This document shows positions 1 through 20,509 of a stretch of DNA of 64,000 nucleotides, piece by piece. The stretch comes from Latrodectus hesperus. Taxonomy: Eukaryota; Arthropoda; Arachnida; Araneae; Theridiidae. The position numbers and the translations under genes were made by a program. Position 1 is the first letter of the stretch, and each line of letters begins with the position of its first letter. The notes below the pieces were generated by a model. The model saw nothing but the letters and a program-made list of their open reading frames with translations. It made no database searches and was not told where the DNA came from. The stretch is from NCBI GenBank assembly GCA_037975125.1, contig CM075860.1:21723589-21787588 (forward strand), in the 5' to 3' direction.

Positions 1-116
1 ACTTATTATAAGCCAGGTGACAAAGTGTAGATTACTTTGCATCAAATAAGTAATTACGGGAACAAGAAAAGTTAAATATTAATACCAAGACGTGAAGGTT
101 CATACCTCATACTCAC

Positions 117-246
117 AAATGGGTCTTTAATGACATATGATATTGCAGATCCTGGCTGCACCTGATAAAGTGCTTGGTACATATCACACAAATGTGGTAA
201 GGCCGTACAAACTACCTTCATCGAAAGATAGAGATCCAGTTGCTCC
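117..246 (-). CDS. Internal coding exon of an unidentified gene (partial)
   Basis: On the minus strand a pyrimidine-rich tract ending in TTTTTTTAAG precedes position 246, and a strong donor (GTGAGT, complement of 111-116) follows position 117. The 130 bp between them are open in one frame and give 43 codons plus one phase base. The peptide has ordinary globular composition, unlike the low-complexity Phe/Asn/Lys ORFs elsewhere in the window; it includes PHLCDMYQALYQ and GSAISYVIKDPF. Codons are less AT-biased than the flanks. I do not recognise the family. The upstream exons should lie to the right, in or beyond the window, and the downstream exons off the left edge. Seen: splice signals and open frame. 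Inferred: a real exon of a conserved gene. The alternative is a retained fragment of a pseudogene. Confidence 0.55.
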
Positions 247-299
247 CTTAAAAAAACAAAGGAGACCAGCAAAAATCAGAACAATCAAATTCTAGCTTA

Positions 300-8698
<8,399 letters not shown>

Positions 8699-8764
<66 letters not shown>

Positions 8765-8786
8765 TGTGTGTGTGTGTGTGTGTGTA
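8699..8786. repeat. Compound (AT)n(GT)n microsatellite
   Basis: AT repeat followed by a TG run, the same architecture as the array about 1.4 kb upstream. Confidence 0.95.
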
Positions 8787-9209
8787 TCCTACATTTTAAA
8801 GTATTGAAGCAAATGCAAACATATTTTCATAGTTTAAAATCATTTAGATCATATATTTAAGGAAAATAAATTTATTTAATTAAGGAAATCTTTTACTTTT
8901 ATTTAAAAGCATTTTTTTATATTTTATCATTAAAATATGTATAATAAATAATAATAAGTAATTTTCTTGATGAAGGATCTCCAAGTTGCTTGTAATACTT
9001 TTATTAACATAATCAATTAAATTTTGTTTCATAAACTAAGTATCATGTTTGAAATTTTATTACTTTCTAGTTTCGTAAGTTTAAAAAATTTTAACTACAC
9101 ATATGCTGATTGTAAATTTCATGAATAACAAATGAGTAAAAACTATAGTTTTAAGCTTAAAAATGTCTGAGCACATATTATATTTGGGAATTACGATTCA
9201 TATAGTTAA

Positions 9210-11384
<2,175 letters not shown>

Positions 11385-11600
11385 GAAAGGTGATCTTGTG
11401 ACAGTAAGGTGACGGGTTCTATATCTAAGATATAGCTGAAAATCCATCATGTTCACTAGTGGTGACTATAAGTCATTTCAATGTTCTTCCACTGGTGTAA
11501 TGGAGGGTACCTGATCAGATGTCGACCTGTTCACTTGGCTAAGGCTCAAAAATAGAGGTAAATGGCTGTGTTCAGTAGTTTTATAATAGGCAAAAGTAAT
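11385..11600 (+). repeat. Decayed SINE-like interspersed repeat
   Basis: Base composition changes abruptly to balanced. The segment has a degenerate RNA polymerase III B-box-like stretch (GGGTTCTATATC near 11414) followed by a body with no coding potential. The style resembles tRNA-headed SINEs of arachnid genomes, but the head is too eroded to assign to a tRNA. No target-site duplication found. Boundaries are approximate. Confidence 0.35.
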
Positions 11601-11685
11601 CAGTGGAAACTTATTAGAAACAAAGTTTTCATTAATAATCATTTCATTAATCTTTATTATGAACTTTTAACTTATAGTTGAAAAG

Positions 11686-11940
11686 GGCACAGATGCGGTA
11701 TAATCCAGGATGCCAAATTCTGAGTTCGGTGATTTTTTGGCAGATTTGCTTGTTTATTTGGCAACCTGGTTTATATTACGTTATACTGATGAAGACCTAT
11801 AAGAATTATGTAGAAAATTCTAGTTTGGCAACCTTATTATTTGCGTCACTGTAAGACGAAACAATACGTCATGCTGGCAACGTTTCTTTGTCGCCAAAAT
11901 ATTTAGAATTTGGCATCCTGGATTATGTTGCACCTGTGCC
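11686..11940. mobile_element. MITE family 1, copy 1 (hAT-like non-autonomous DNA transposon)
   Basis: A 255-bp element with terminal inverted repeats of about 35 bp. The left end reads GGCACAGATGC, then ATAATCCAGGATGCC; the right end is its imperfect reverse complement and closes in GTGCC. Internal sequence has no ORF. It matches the element at 43649-43903 in inverted orientation along its whole length, sharing the TIRs and the internal block around GAATTATGTAGAAAATTCTA. No clear 8-bp target duplication remains here; a 3-bp AAG flanks both ends. Assignment to hAT rests on the other copy. Confidence 0.8.
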
Positions 11941-14013
11941 AAGTATAGTATAGTTTCAATTGAATTGTCTTGTCAACGTTTCGATTCTTCAGACCGCAAA
12001 TACAGAATGTTTAATCTCATTAATTTGTAGACAGAATTAAATTTTTTCAGGAAAATGATTTTAAAGTTAAAAACAAGTCATTTTAAAAATTAAGTTAATT
12101 AATTACTAGCAAATGGAAACATAATAATCACAGGGATTCCCTATAAGATATTATTTATATGTAACTCTTAAATTTTATTAGTAATCTATTTATCGCACTT
12201 TATAAATATTTTTGAAATGAAATTTAAACTCATTTGAGTAAATGTATCAATAAATTCAATAATAGAAATCTAAATGTTTTTAAACAATTGCTTTTGTTTA
12301 AAATTAAAAGTGAATATATTTCATTTAATTATGCTTTCGTTTAAAAAATTTATGCTGTATCATTACATATTGTTATATTTATAATATAAATTTACCAACG
12401 CGCGTGTAATAATATTTACTTTCCCTGTGAAAGAGTTTTTTTAAAAAAAATATTATTTTTTTTATTCCAATATTTACATAAAATTAATTTTAATGTAAAT
12501 ATTAGTTTAACCTTTTTTTATTATTTTCTGAATTGATAAATATTGGAAGAATAGGGATTATTCTAGAATATTTATTATTTTAAGTAAAATTGTAAATCCT
12601 TTCACTTACGAAATCCAATTAAAATAAAATCAAATATCCAATGACAGAAATATAAATATCTTAAGCATATGTATTAGTTTAATGAAAAGGTATGTTACGT
12701 TCATTATACCATCGCTCACTTCATAGATAACTCGTTTTGCTAGTTAAAAATTATGAACACATTACACAGTGATAATTATTTCCTTATAATATAGTGCAGA
12801 ATATTCTAAATGCGTACATTTCAGTATGAAATATTCTACTATAAATAAAACATGGTTCATATTCTTTTATGAATATAATCCATGTTTTGTTTTTAGTATG
12901 TATCTGATAAATTATAAAGAAATATAAAAGAGAAATAAATCTAATTCAATCAATTTTACACGCATTTCTCTTGTGATTAATGGCCTCTTTACTTTTCAAA
13001 CACTTATCTCATATTATAATGTTTCTCTTGAGAGTCATTACCTAGAAATAGTGATCATTCTCGGCCTCGATATCAAGATTAAGTATTTATTACTATAAAA
13101 ACGAGATCACACACTATTAAGAATATTTTTAGTAATTTATTTTTCATTGAGATAATGGTTTACATTATTTTTCTTAAATTGTTAAGGTATGAAAAATAGG
13201 GAGAAAAAAAAACCTACACACATACAGTGTAAAAAAGAAAAAAAATGGAGAGAACGAATTAATCTAGCAGGAGGAAAAGAAGAAAAGATGTAATAAATTA
13301 TTCCATTTTCTTATAATCATTTACATAATATTTTAATTTTCTTAGTAATTATTTTTATTTAAATGGATTTTTAAAAACATCTCGAGTTCGATATTTTTGG
13401 AACCATTTATTATCATTTGAATAATCACTTAATTTTTGTTATTACTAGTTTATTAAAGAATTTAAGTAAGGCAACCCCTCTTGTTCTAGAAAAACTAAAT
13501 AAATAAATTAAAAAACAAAATACTTTAAATTTTATTTTAAAATAAATTTTAATAAAAAAATCAAATGTTCAACTTTTATATTAAAATTTATAATTATATT
13601 GTAAATAAAATTATGTTAATGAGTTTAATAATAATTTTAATAAATATAAAATTATTTTAATGAGTTCAATAATAATTTTAATAAATATAAAATTATTTTA
13701 ATAATTTTTTTAAGGCAATAAAACTTAATTCAAAATTCAGTTTGCATACCTGAATGGAAATTTTGCTCAATATGCAAAAATATGACTTCTAATATGTGTT
13801 CTCTCATGGCGAAAACCTAAAAAAACTTAGTTATTATTCGGACAGAGTATCCATGCATACACAATATATAATCAGGTAAACTGATAAACGATGATTGTAA
13901 CAGATCCTAGAATCTGTAACTTTAATGATAGCAGTCTCATTATTAGGCCATGCATTTGGGTAATCTAATATCAGTTTATCTGATATTTGGGTCTATCATC
14001 ATTACACGCACCT
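11941..14013. other. AT-rich non-coding DNA
   Basis: No genes seen. It contains an imperfect palindrome around 12843-12893 (arms of about 20 bp beginning AAAACATGG) and the 41-bp tandem duplication annotated separately. Confidence 0.5.
13617..13698. repeat. 41-bp tandem duplication
   Basis: Two adjacent copies of an AT-rich 41-bp unit beginning TAATGAGTT, differing at a single visible position. Confidence 0.9.
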
Positions 14014-14024
14014 GCATATTCTTA

Positions 14025-14400
14025 ACCATCAGAGATCTCTTCCATTACTAAACAACTTACTTCTAAAAACAGGGCTGACCCTCTTGCTCACCCTTGGTAC
14101 TTCCAAAAACATCCTGGAGCCACCACAACATTTAAAGGCTCTAGAGTACATCAGACGACTCTGTCTCGACTTTCTACTGGCCATTTGAAGTGTATGATCT
14201 TTGAGGACAGTTAAAGAAAATACCCAACATGCCCCAAGTGCGACAATGCTCCGTTTTGCCCGCAACACATCTTGAAGTGCTTGGGGATTTCTCGTGAAGA
14301 GGCTGTGAAAAGTCCACGTCTGCTTTTGGACTTATTGGCTGTCTATGATCTCATGGATCTAGTTCCATTAGACCAGATGGGGATTAGTCCCACCACCACC
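14025..14400 (+). mobile_element. 5'-truncated LINE insertion (3' end of a non-LTR retrotransposon)
   Basis: The 376-bp block is bounded by an 11-bp direct repeat, GCATATTCTTA, at 14014-14024 and 14401-14411, which I read as the target-site duplication. From about 14094 one plus-strand frame runs to the end with a single internal stop (TAA near 14209). It reads like the C-terminal tail of arthropod APE-type LINE ORF2: a LSRLSTGHLK motif, then a Cys/His cluster C-x2-C...C-x3-H-x3-C (CPKC, CPQHILKC), then LLLDLLAVYDLMDLV. The element ends in a short CCACCACCACC run instead of poly(A). The 5' truncation is typical of dead-on-arrival LINE copies. Confidence 0.8.
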
Positions 14401-14411
14401 GCATATTCTTA

Positions 14412-15240
14412 TATATAAAACTTTCCAGTTGGATATTTTGGCATAAGTATTAAGTCTGTATACACAATGAGAAAGAAGTCTAATTTTTACTTTTCAACTA
14501 TATAAGACACTATTATTTTATCTTTATAGCAAAGGATAGGTATATATTGATAATCAATCAACATAATGATCACTTAATAGTCTAGCTCTAATTAATGATA
14601 TAATGCGAAACATATATGGAAAATAATTTGATTTCTATGTCTTTTATATTTAATTATAATGTTTCAAAATTAACTGCTTATTAACCCTCTTATATAAAAA
14701 ATTATTTTTTGTGACTTACTAATGCTATTTTCTAAATTCAGTGTTCCGAACTCCAGTACATTTTTGTAAGTTGATTAAACAGTTTCTGAAGTAAAAATTT
14801 TATTAAGGAACTTTAAGAAAAATATTTTAATGTGTACAGTTTGAATTAATTATCGCAGATGAAAAGTAATGAACTATAATATGTATTTTTCCCTGACTTA
14901 TTGTTTTTTCTTATAATTTTAAGCAATAAACCATTGCAAATTTTTAGAGTAGATTTTTTCTTATTAATTAATTATGCTAATACTTGTTAAAAAATAATTT
15001 ATTGTAATTTAAGTATTTTTTATCTTTTCAACATATTATTAAATATACGACTCAAAAATTTAAAATTTTTTATACTTGCATTAGTTTGAATTTGAACAAA
15101 AAAGGTTTTGTAAAGCGAGTTTTGCAAATAACGCTTGTTAAATGGAAACATTACCATATAATTATTTATCTATGTCTAAATGTAAGTTCATAACGAAAAA
15201 AAAATATGAAATAAACAGATAATAGAAGCTAAGAAGCTTT
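14412..15240. other. AT-rich non-coding DNA
   Basis: No feature recognised. Confidence 0.5.
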
Positions 15241-15280
15241 ATTAACATGACTGTTAGGAAAACTCAGGAACAAGGTATGA

Positions 15281-15490
15281 TTCAACAAGAAAGGTATAAG
15301 AGATGCCAAATTCTGGGACAGGCGAGAACAGTTTCTACTTCCGCAAGAAAGACTATGGTCACTATTAAGAGGAGGGACTAGACATGACTGTTTGCAGGAA
15401 AATAACTATAGCATACCTTTTCAATATGAGGACATTGTCAAGAAGTACAGGAAGGCCATGAAGAACTTAAGGGCTATTATAGAATACTAA
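15281..15490 (+). pseudogene. Coding-like 70-codon fragment, unidentified
   Basis: After an in-frame TGA at 15278-15280, a 69-residue open frame runs to TAA at 15488-15490. Its composition is typical of a soluble protein, rich in charged residues, Trp and Gln, with motifs such as FWDRREQFLLPQERLW and FQYEDIVKKYRKAMKNLRA. It has no initiating Met at its beginning. I see no AATAAA close downstream. It could be the C-terminal exon of a gene or, more likely in this neighbourhood, the tail of a transposon-encoded protein. The family was not recognised. Confidence 0.4.
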
Positions 15491-15894
15491 ATACATACAT
15501 AAATATTTCATAAACATGTACCCCATTCACTCCTTTTATTTTTCTATTTAAATACATTCTGTGAAATAACTTCTAAAATATTGGTTGTTTCATTACAAAA
15601 TCGATATATTAATCTCAATATCTTGGTAGGAAGCTAATAAAATATTGTTTAGTTCATTATAATGTTAGGCTAAAATGTATGAAGTACCAAATTGAATAAC
15701 TGATTCAAATTCATGAAAATATTTCATAAGAAAATTATAAAAATTCTGCTTCCCTAACGCAGGGAAAAAATTTATTCCATAACAATGTCAAAATTTTTGT
15801 AACTCTTTTCAAATAGAAATCTTTTCATTAATGAACACCAAAAATATTATATAAAATTATCCAAGCTTCTTTCAAGTACACTCATGTCTATAAA
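15491..15894. other. AT-rich non-coding DNA
   Basis: No feature recognised. Confidence 0.5.
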
Positions 15895-17290
15895 TTAAAA
15901 ATAATAACGGGACTGGCAAATAAGGCGCAAAAGCAAAACAAATATGATTTATTCGCTGCCCACGTATTACACAAATAAGAAAAATTAAAACTGTGTATGT
16001 ATAACACCAAGTATACAAACCGAGATTATAGTACCGGAAGCACTTCACCACATATCGCCCGTACAACAACCGAGCAGTACATACGAGGAAACACAGTTCG
16101 CACTATGCTGAAGAATGCTGAGGATCGCGTTATCGAATAGCAGTTGAAATGAGAACTCTACTTCACAAGCTTTGCTCTTCGAAGATTCATTATAACTTTT
16201 AAAGGTGGTTGATGGGCTCGTATTCATCAACAAAGCATGTCCTACATATGATCCATTGGATTCCAATTCGGAGAGAATATAGGCCATTCTATACTGGTGA
16301 TACCTTACGCTTGCAGACAGTCATTGACGATGTTTGAACTTGTTGAGCGATGTCAACCATAAACATAAATCAAGTGCTCACGGGACCTATAAACAAAGGG
16401 TATGTTATTTCAAACTGCTGTTCCAATAAATTTGGACTGTCATGGTACCGATTTGAATACGCAGATATGTTCTGGAATCCCCAGATGAGCACTCTTGCAA
16501 TACAATAAAGTTTACGTTCAATCATATTGTCTTGATTGTATTGAGTACCTGATGTTCTTCATATGAGCGTCTGACGTGAATCGTCCAGCAAGCTTAACCT
16601 CGACGCGACGGAAAACATAACATAAGCCTACTGTGGTGATGTTTACGCTGCACTTTTTCTATTCCAGACAAACCGCTGGTGAAAGTGTGTGACCGTAAGC
16701 GGAACACATCTGACAAGCCTGCGAATATATGGAATATACAGTCACAAATGCCAATACATAGTTTACCCTGAAGTGGTCGTACCTGTGACTGACGATAGTT
16801 GACGTGACTGGTCTACTGCAGTGGTCAGTTTCCTTCTTTTGGAGGTTAAGCCAAATACCGGTTCTTATTCGGCATTGTTACTCATGAGTGACCTGTACGG
16901 TAGCTCCTACTGACATTACCATCATCTTGGAATTGCTGCTATATGCTCCAGATGGCACTTAAGTGATTCCGTGTTTCTCAACTACAGTCATTTGTTTACA
17001 CCTGCATTCCAGGGGGTAATATATTTACCACGTAAAACATCATTCATATGCGTATTCTATGTCATAACTATACGATCAAAACACTGCATAACGTATTCTT
17101 TACCACAGGTTCTTTTATAAATACCCCTCTTAAGCTTTCGTTATTGTGACTTACGCTCTGTGCATTCCTGTAATTCGCGTATAATGTTTGATTATGTGTA
17201 TAATATTTCTAAAATTAGCATTTTGTCATTTCGTGTTCGACTTCCACGTGCTTCTGGATTATTTTTCTATTATGGACACATGTGTAGTAT
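15895..17290 (-). mobile_element. Decayed Tc1-like transposon, family T1, copy 1
   Basis: Less AT-rich than its surroundings and alignable end to end with 56045-57330. Read on the minus strand it carries scattered pieces of a Tc1/mariner (DD34E) transposase in shifting frames. The block that normally holds the second catalytic Asp lies near 16340-16370, followed by NIVNDCLQ and a WPIFSPNWNPMDHM segment near 16250-16300, which corresponds to the family's SPDLNPIEHVWD motif. The second catalytic Asp is lost and the Glu of the third motif is replaced by Asp, so the copy is dead. Minus-strand open frames at 15872-16069 and 16045-16287 are by-products. Terminal repeats were not resolved, so the ends are approximate. 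Confidence 0.75.
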
Positions 17291-18050
17291 CATTGTTTTG
17301 ATATAATTGAATATCTACCAATATCGATAAAAGTGTTATATTGTATTAATGTTACAATCGTTTTTGGCTTAAGCATAAAAATCTTGGCAGTAATTAAAAC
17401 GAGATTACCTCAAAAAATGCTTCTGCTCATTTTAGAAGGAACGCTAGAGTTCCAGATTGCACTTTAATCTGTTATCCATTTGTATTAATTACTTTTTAAG
17501 TGGCTGTATAGTGAAAAATAAACCACGAGAGTTAAATTCAATATAAATGTAGGATATTATTACAATTATTTCATTTTAATACCATTTTTTTCATAAAAAT
17601 TATCAAGGGCCAAAATCAGATTCATATCAAAACACGCAGAAAATACGGTTTATATGATTTATAAATGCTAATTCTAAAATTGACTAAATGGATTACGACT
17701 AATATAACTGATATTTAGATATTGCCATATTTCATATGGTAGTTCAATTTTATTATTATGTATTTGAATTCATAAAAAAATATAAATTGAATAAAATTCT
17801 TATTACACAGTGTTAGTATTCACTTTCAAACCTTTGTTATCTTTTTCATTGAATACATTTAGAAATAAGTTTATTCTCTTACAAGTTTTTAAATGTAGGT
17901 AGAATTATTTTTACACTTGATTTGATTAACCAAAGTTTTCAATTTAATATTTTGTGAATATTTAATAAAGTTCATACTGTATTTATTTGCAATCTTTGAA
18001 AAATAAACATAACAGCTTGAAAGGTCAATTTGGACTTTGCATGTTACATA
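17291..18050. other. AT-rich non-coding DNA
   Basis: Nothing recognised between the two Tc1-type elements. Confidence 0.5.
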
Positions 18051-18314
18051 TTCACTTACCGCCAAAAGTCTGCGTACAAGAGATTAATGCTTGGTGTTAA
18101 TGTAGCAATTCGTAAATGAATTAAAATTTTCTTATTTAATAAGAGCATTTTAGATACTGCAAACAAAACACTTTCTAATAATAGTTAGTAACAATCATTT
18201 GAAAGCAAATATATGAAATAAAATATATACATAAATTAAAAAAGAGCAATTACATACACCAGAAGTCATTGTACACTTACAAAAATGTTGAAATTAATCC
18301 TAGTTTTTCTATAT

Positions 18315-19350
18315 TTAATACTTGGTTGGATAGTTTTTTCTTTTTAAAACTTTCTTCAATCTATATGGCACTATTTGAATAAGTTTTGACGTCTCTTCTG
18401 AAGTTATTTTTTCCCATTCTTCTTTCATAACAGATTTTAGCATTTCTTTGTATGTTTTGTGATATTCTTTGATTCTTCGTTCAAGAAAATCCCACAAATG
18501 TTCAACGGGATTTATGTCTGAGAACTAGGGAGGTGTATGCACTTAGTTCGGAAATGATACAAAAGCCGTAACCGCACACTGTGTGCCATATGCTTTGGGT
18601 TATTGCCCTGCTCGAAGAAATAATCTTCATTCAATCCAAGTTTGCGGGCACTTTGCTTAAAGTTTTTTTTTAATATGTTCAAGTAATCAATTTTATTCAT
18701 TGTTGATTCAGTAAACTCCAGGTTACTAACCCCATTTGTTTCCCACACATCCCCAAACAATAATGCATCTTTCACCAAGTTTGACAGAGGGAAGGTTTTC
18801 TTTCTGTACCACAGATTTCCTTCAGACATTTTCCTTTTATTCCAAAAATACAAAATTTGTTTTTATCTGAAAATATTACTTTGTTCCAGAAATCATGAGT
18901 CTTATTTAAATGTTCTTTTGCAAAATCAATTCTTTTTGCTCTGTTCACCGGAGAAGTGCATTGTCTCTTCTTTGCAAGTCCAGCATGAAAATCGTGCTTT
19001 TTCAACAATTTTCTGGAATCTCTCAGCAACACATTTTACTAATTTTGATGTTGACAACTGAGGAACTTTTTTTCTCTGATTGAATTTGAGTGCGGTTCTC
19101 TCGAAGCATCATTACAGGTGAACGGTCAGTTCTCGGTGTTGATGTTAAAAAACCTGTTGATTTATAGTAGTTAATACCTTTCTGGATCGAAGAATGTATC
19201 CTAATAATTTATTCAGTGATTGTTCTGATTGATTTCCCAGATTTCCAAGGTTTATAGTAAGTCTTTCTTCACACTACTGAGCTTTCTTTTACCTGCCGTG
19301 TTTTCTTGAAAAAGTTCTACGGCAAAATTCGAATATGAGACTTCAGAAGA
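18315..19350 (-). pseudogene. Tc1 transposase pseudogene
   Basis: The cut-and-paste transposase of the surrounding element, read right to left: a helix-turn-helix region with TSTPRTDRSP near 19130; the first catalytic block VIFSDKNKFCIFG near 18860-18890; the NLEFTESTMNKIDYLNILK segment; the second block reading FFEQGNNPKHMAH near 18590, where the family has an Asp in the QQDND motif; and INPVEHLWDFLERRIKEYHK with the third-motif Glu, ending ...KRKNYPTKY at 18315. At least two frameshifts, an in-frame stop before the third block and loss of the second catalytic Asp make it non-functional. Family length is about 340 residues, matching the span. Confidence 0.88.
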
Positions 19351-19537
19351 GTTCAAACTTACTTCGAAATCACGCTTTGAGAAAATACACGCACAAAAAA
19401 CTATCGGTGAATGCTTTTCTTAATAAGTGTACGCTGTTTTTTGTCGAGGCTTTTGAATGTCATTTGGCAAGTATTCTTAAATTTTAGTAAAAGTTCGCTT
19501 ATTTGTTTTGTTAGTTAAAATAAATAAGTTTAACGAA

Positions 19538-19646
19538 TCAATTGGAGCTGTATTGAATTTTTTATAATCAATACAGCTCCAATTGATAAAATCCAATTGA
19601 CTAAATTATTCATTAATTTCATTATTCGAAATTAATGAATAATTTA
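19538..19646. repeat. Two tandem perfect hairpins inside the Tc1 element
   Basis: Hairpin 1 has 19-bp perfect arms (19538-19556 and 19568-19586, beginning TCAATTGGAGCTG) and an 11-nt loop. Hairpin 2 has 19-bp perfect arms (19602-19620 and 19628-19646, beginning TAAATTATTCATT) and a 7-nt loop. They are 15 nt apart. Perfect arms contrast with the mutated transposase of the host element, so they may be recent or maintained by gene conversion or template switching. Confidence 0.9.
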
Positions 19647-19696
19647 GCGTGAATAAAGAATATTCTCCGTATGCGACTTTCGGCGGAAAGTGTATA

Positions 19697-20322
19697 AACG
19701 ATTCAGCTTCTCTACAGAAATTAATTTAAACTATAAGCAACCAATGGAGAAACACTAGGACAGAAATTTTTTTTATAATTCACAATTAAAATCAACTGTT
19801 TCTAGTTTAAGCACCACAAACTTATAATAGATGTTATTTAATAGTTTACTTTTATTTAAAGTAAACTTCAAATTTCTAATTAAAAAATCACCTTAATGAA
19901 ATTTTATGTATATTAGAAACATACATCTTACTCGTAAATGTTCAAGTAGTGAATGCTCCCGTACTTCAAGTGTAAAGTAACTCGTAAAATAGAATTTAAA
20001 AACAAAATAAGTACCAAAGACAACTGAATTTACACATTTGATTTAAAAGATTGCATTTAACTTTAATAATTGAATTTTACATTTTTTTTTAAGTAAAAGT
20101 GAATAATAAATGATATTAATATTGTTGAACTTAATTGTTTACCGAAACCCTACATACTCAATATAACACACAAAATATTTTAAGCCATTGATTTAACTGT
20201 ATTTTGGAATTTACATTTATACTTTGAATTTATTTTAAAAAGATTAAGTAATTAAATTCAGCTACATTTATGTATGAAAGTTCAACATTGGAGTTAAAAG
20301 AAAGAAAATATAACACAGCACA
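19697..20322. other. AT-rich non-coding DNA downstream of the 493-aa gene
   Basis: No feature recognised. It is the 3' flank of the minus-strand gene at 20510-21991. Confidence 0.5.
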
Positions 20323-20328
20323 TTTATT
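20323..20328 (-). terminator. Poly(A) signal AATAAA of the 493-aa gene
   Basis: A minus-strand AATAAA lies about 180 nt beyond the stop codon and is followed by a GU-rich stretch (TGTGCTGTGTTATA), the usual downstream element. It would give a compact 3' UTR of roughly 0.2 kb. Confidence 0.6.
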
Positions 20329-20509
20329 GATAAAAGCTAAATCAAATGTTTATCAGTCACGAGAATTATGAGTTTAGAAATGCAAATTATATTATAAAGC
20401 AGATTCTGTAAAAAATGTTAGCATTAATTGCATAAATATCAAATTACATTTTATCTTTACTAAAATTGCTTAGTTTTGCTGTATAGAAAAATTTATACAA
20501 TTGAGTCAG

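Larger units (their letters stand above)
18051..19694 (-). mobile_element. Full-length but inactivated Tc1-like transposon, family T2
   Basis: The outer terminal inverted repeats are TTCACTTACCGCCAAAAGT at 18051 and, on the other strand, TACACTTTCCGCCGAAAGT ending at 19694. TA dinucleotides flank both (18049-18050 and 19695-19696), the hallmark target site of Tc1/mariner. A second, inner pair of similar motifs (GTACACTTA near 18270 and 19430) suggests the two-repeats-per-end layout known from many Tc1 elements. The minus strand carries the transposase in several frames. At 1.64 kb the length is normal for the family. An internal double hairpin lies near the transposase 5' side. Confidence 0.9.
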
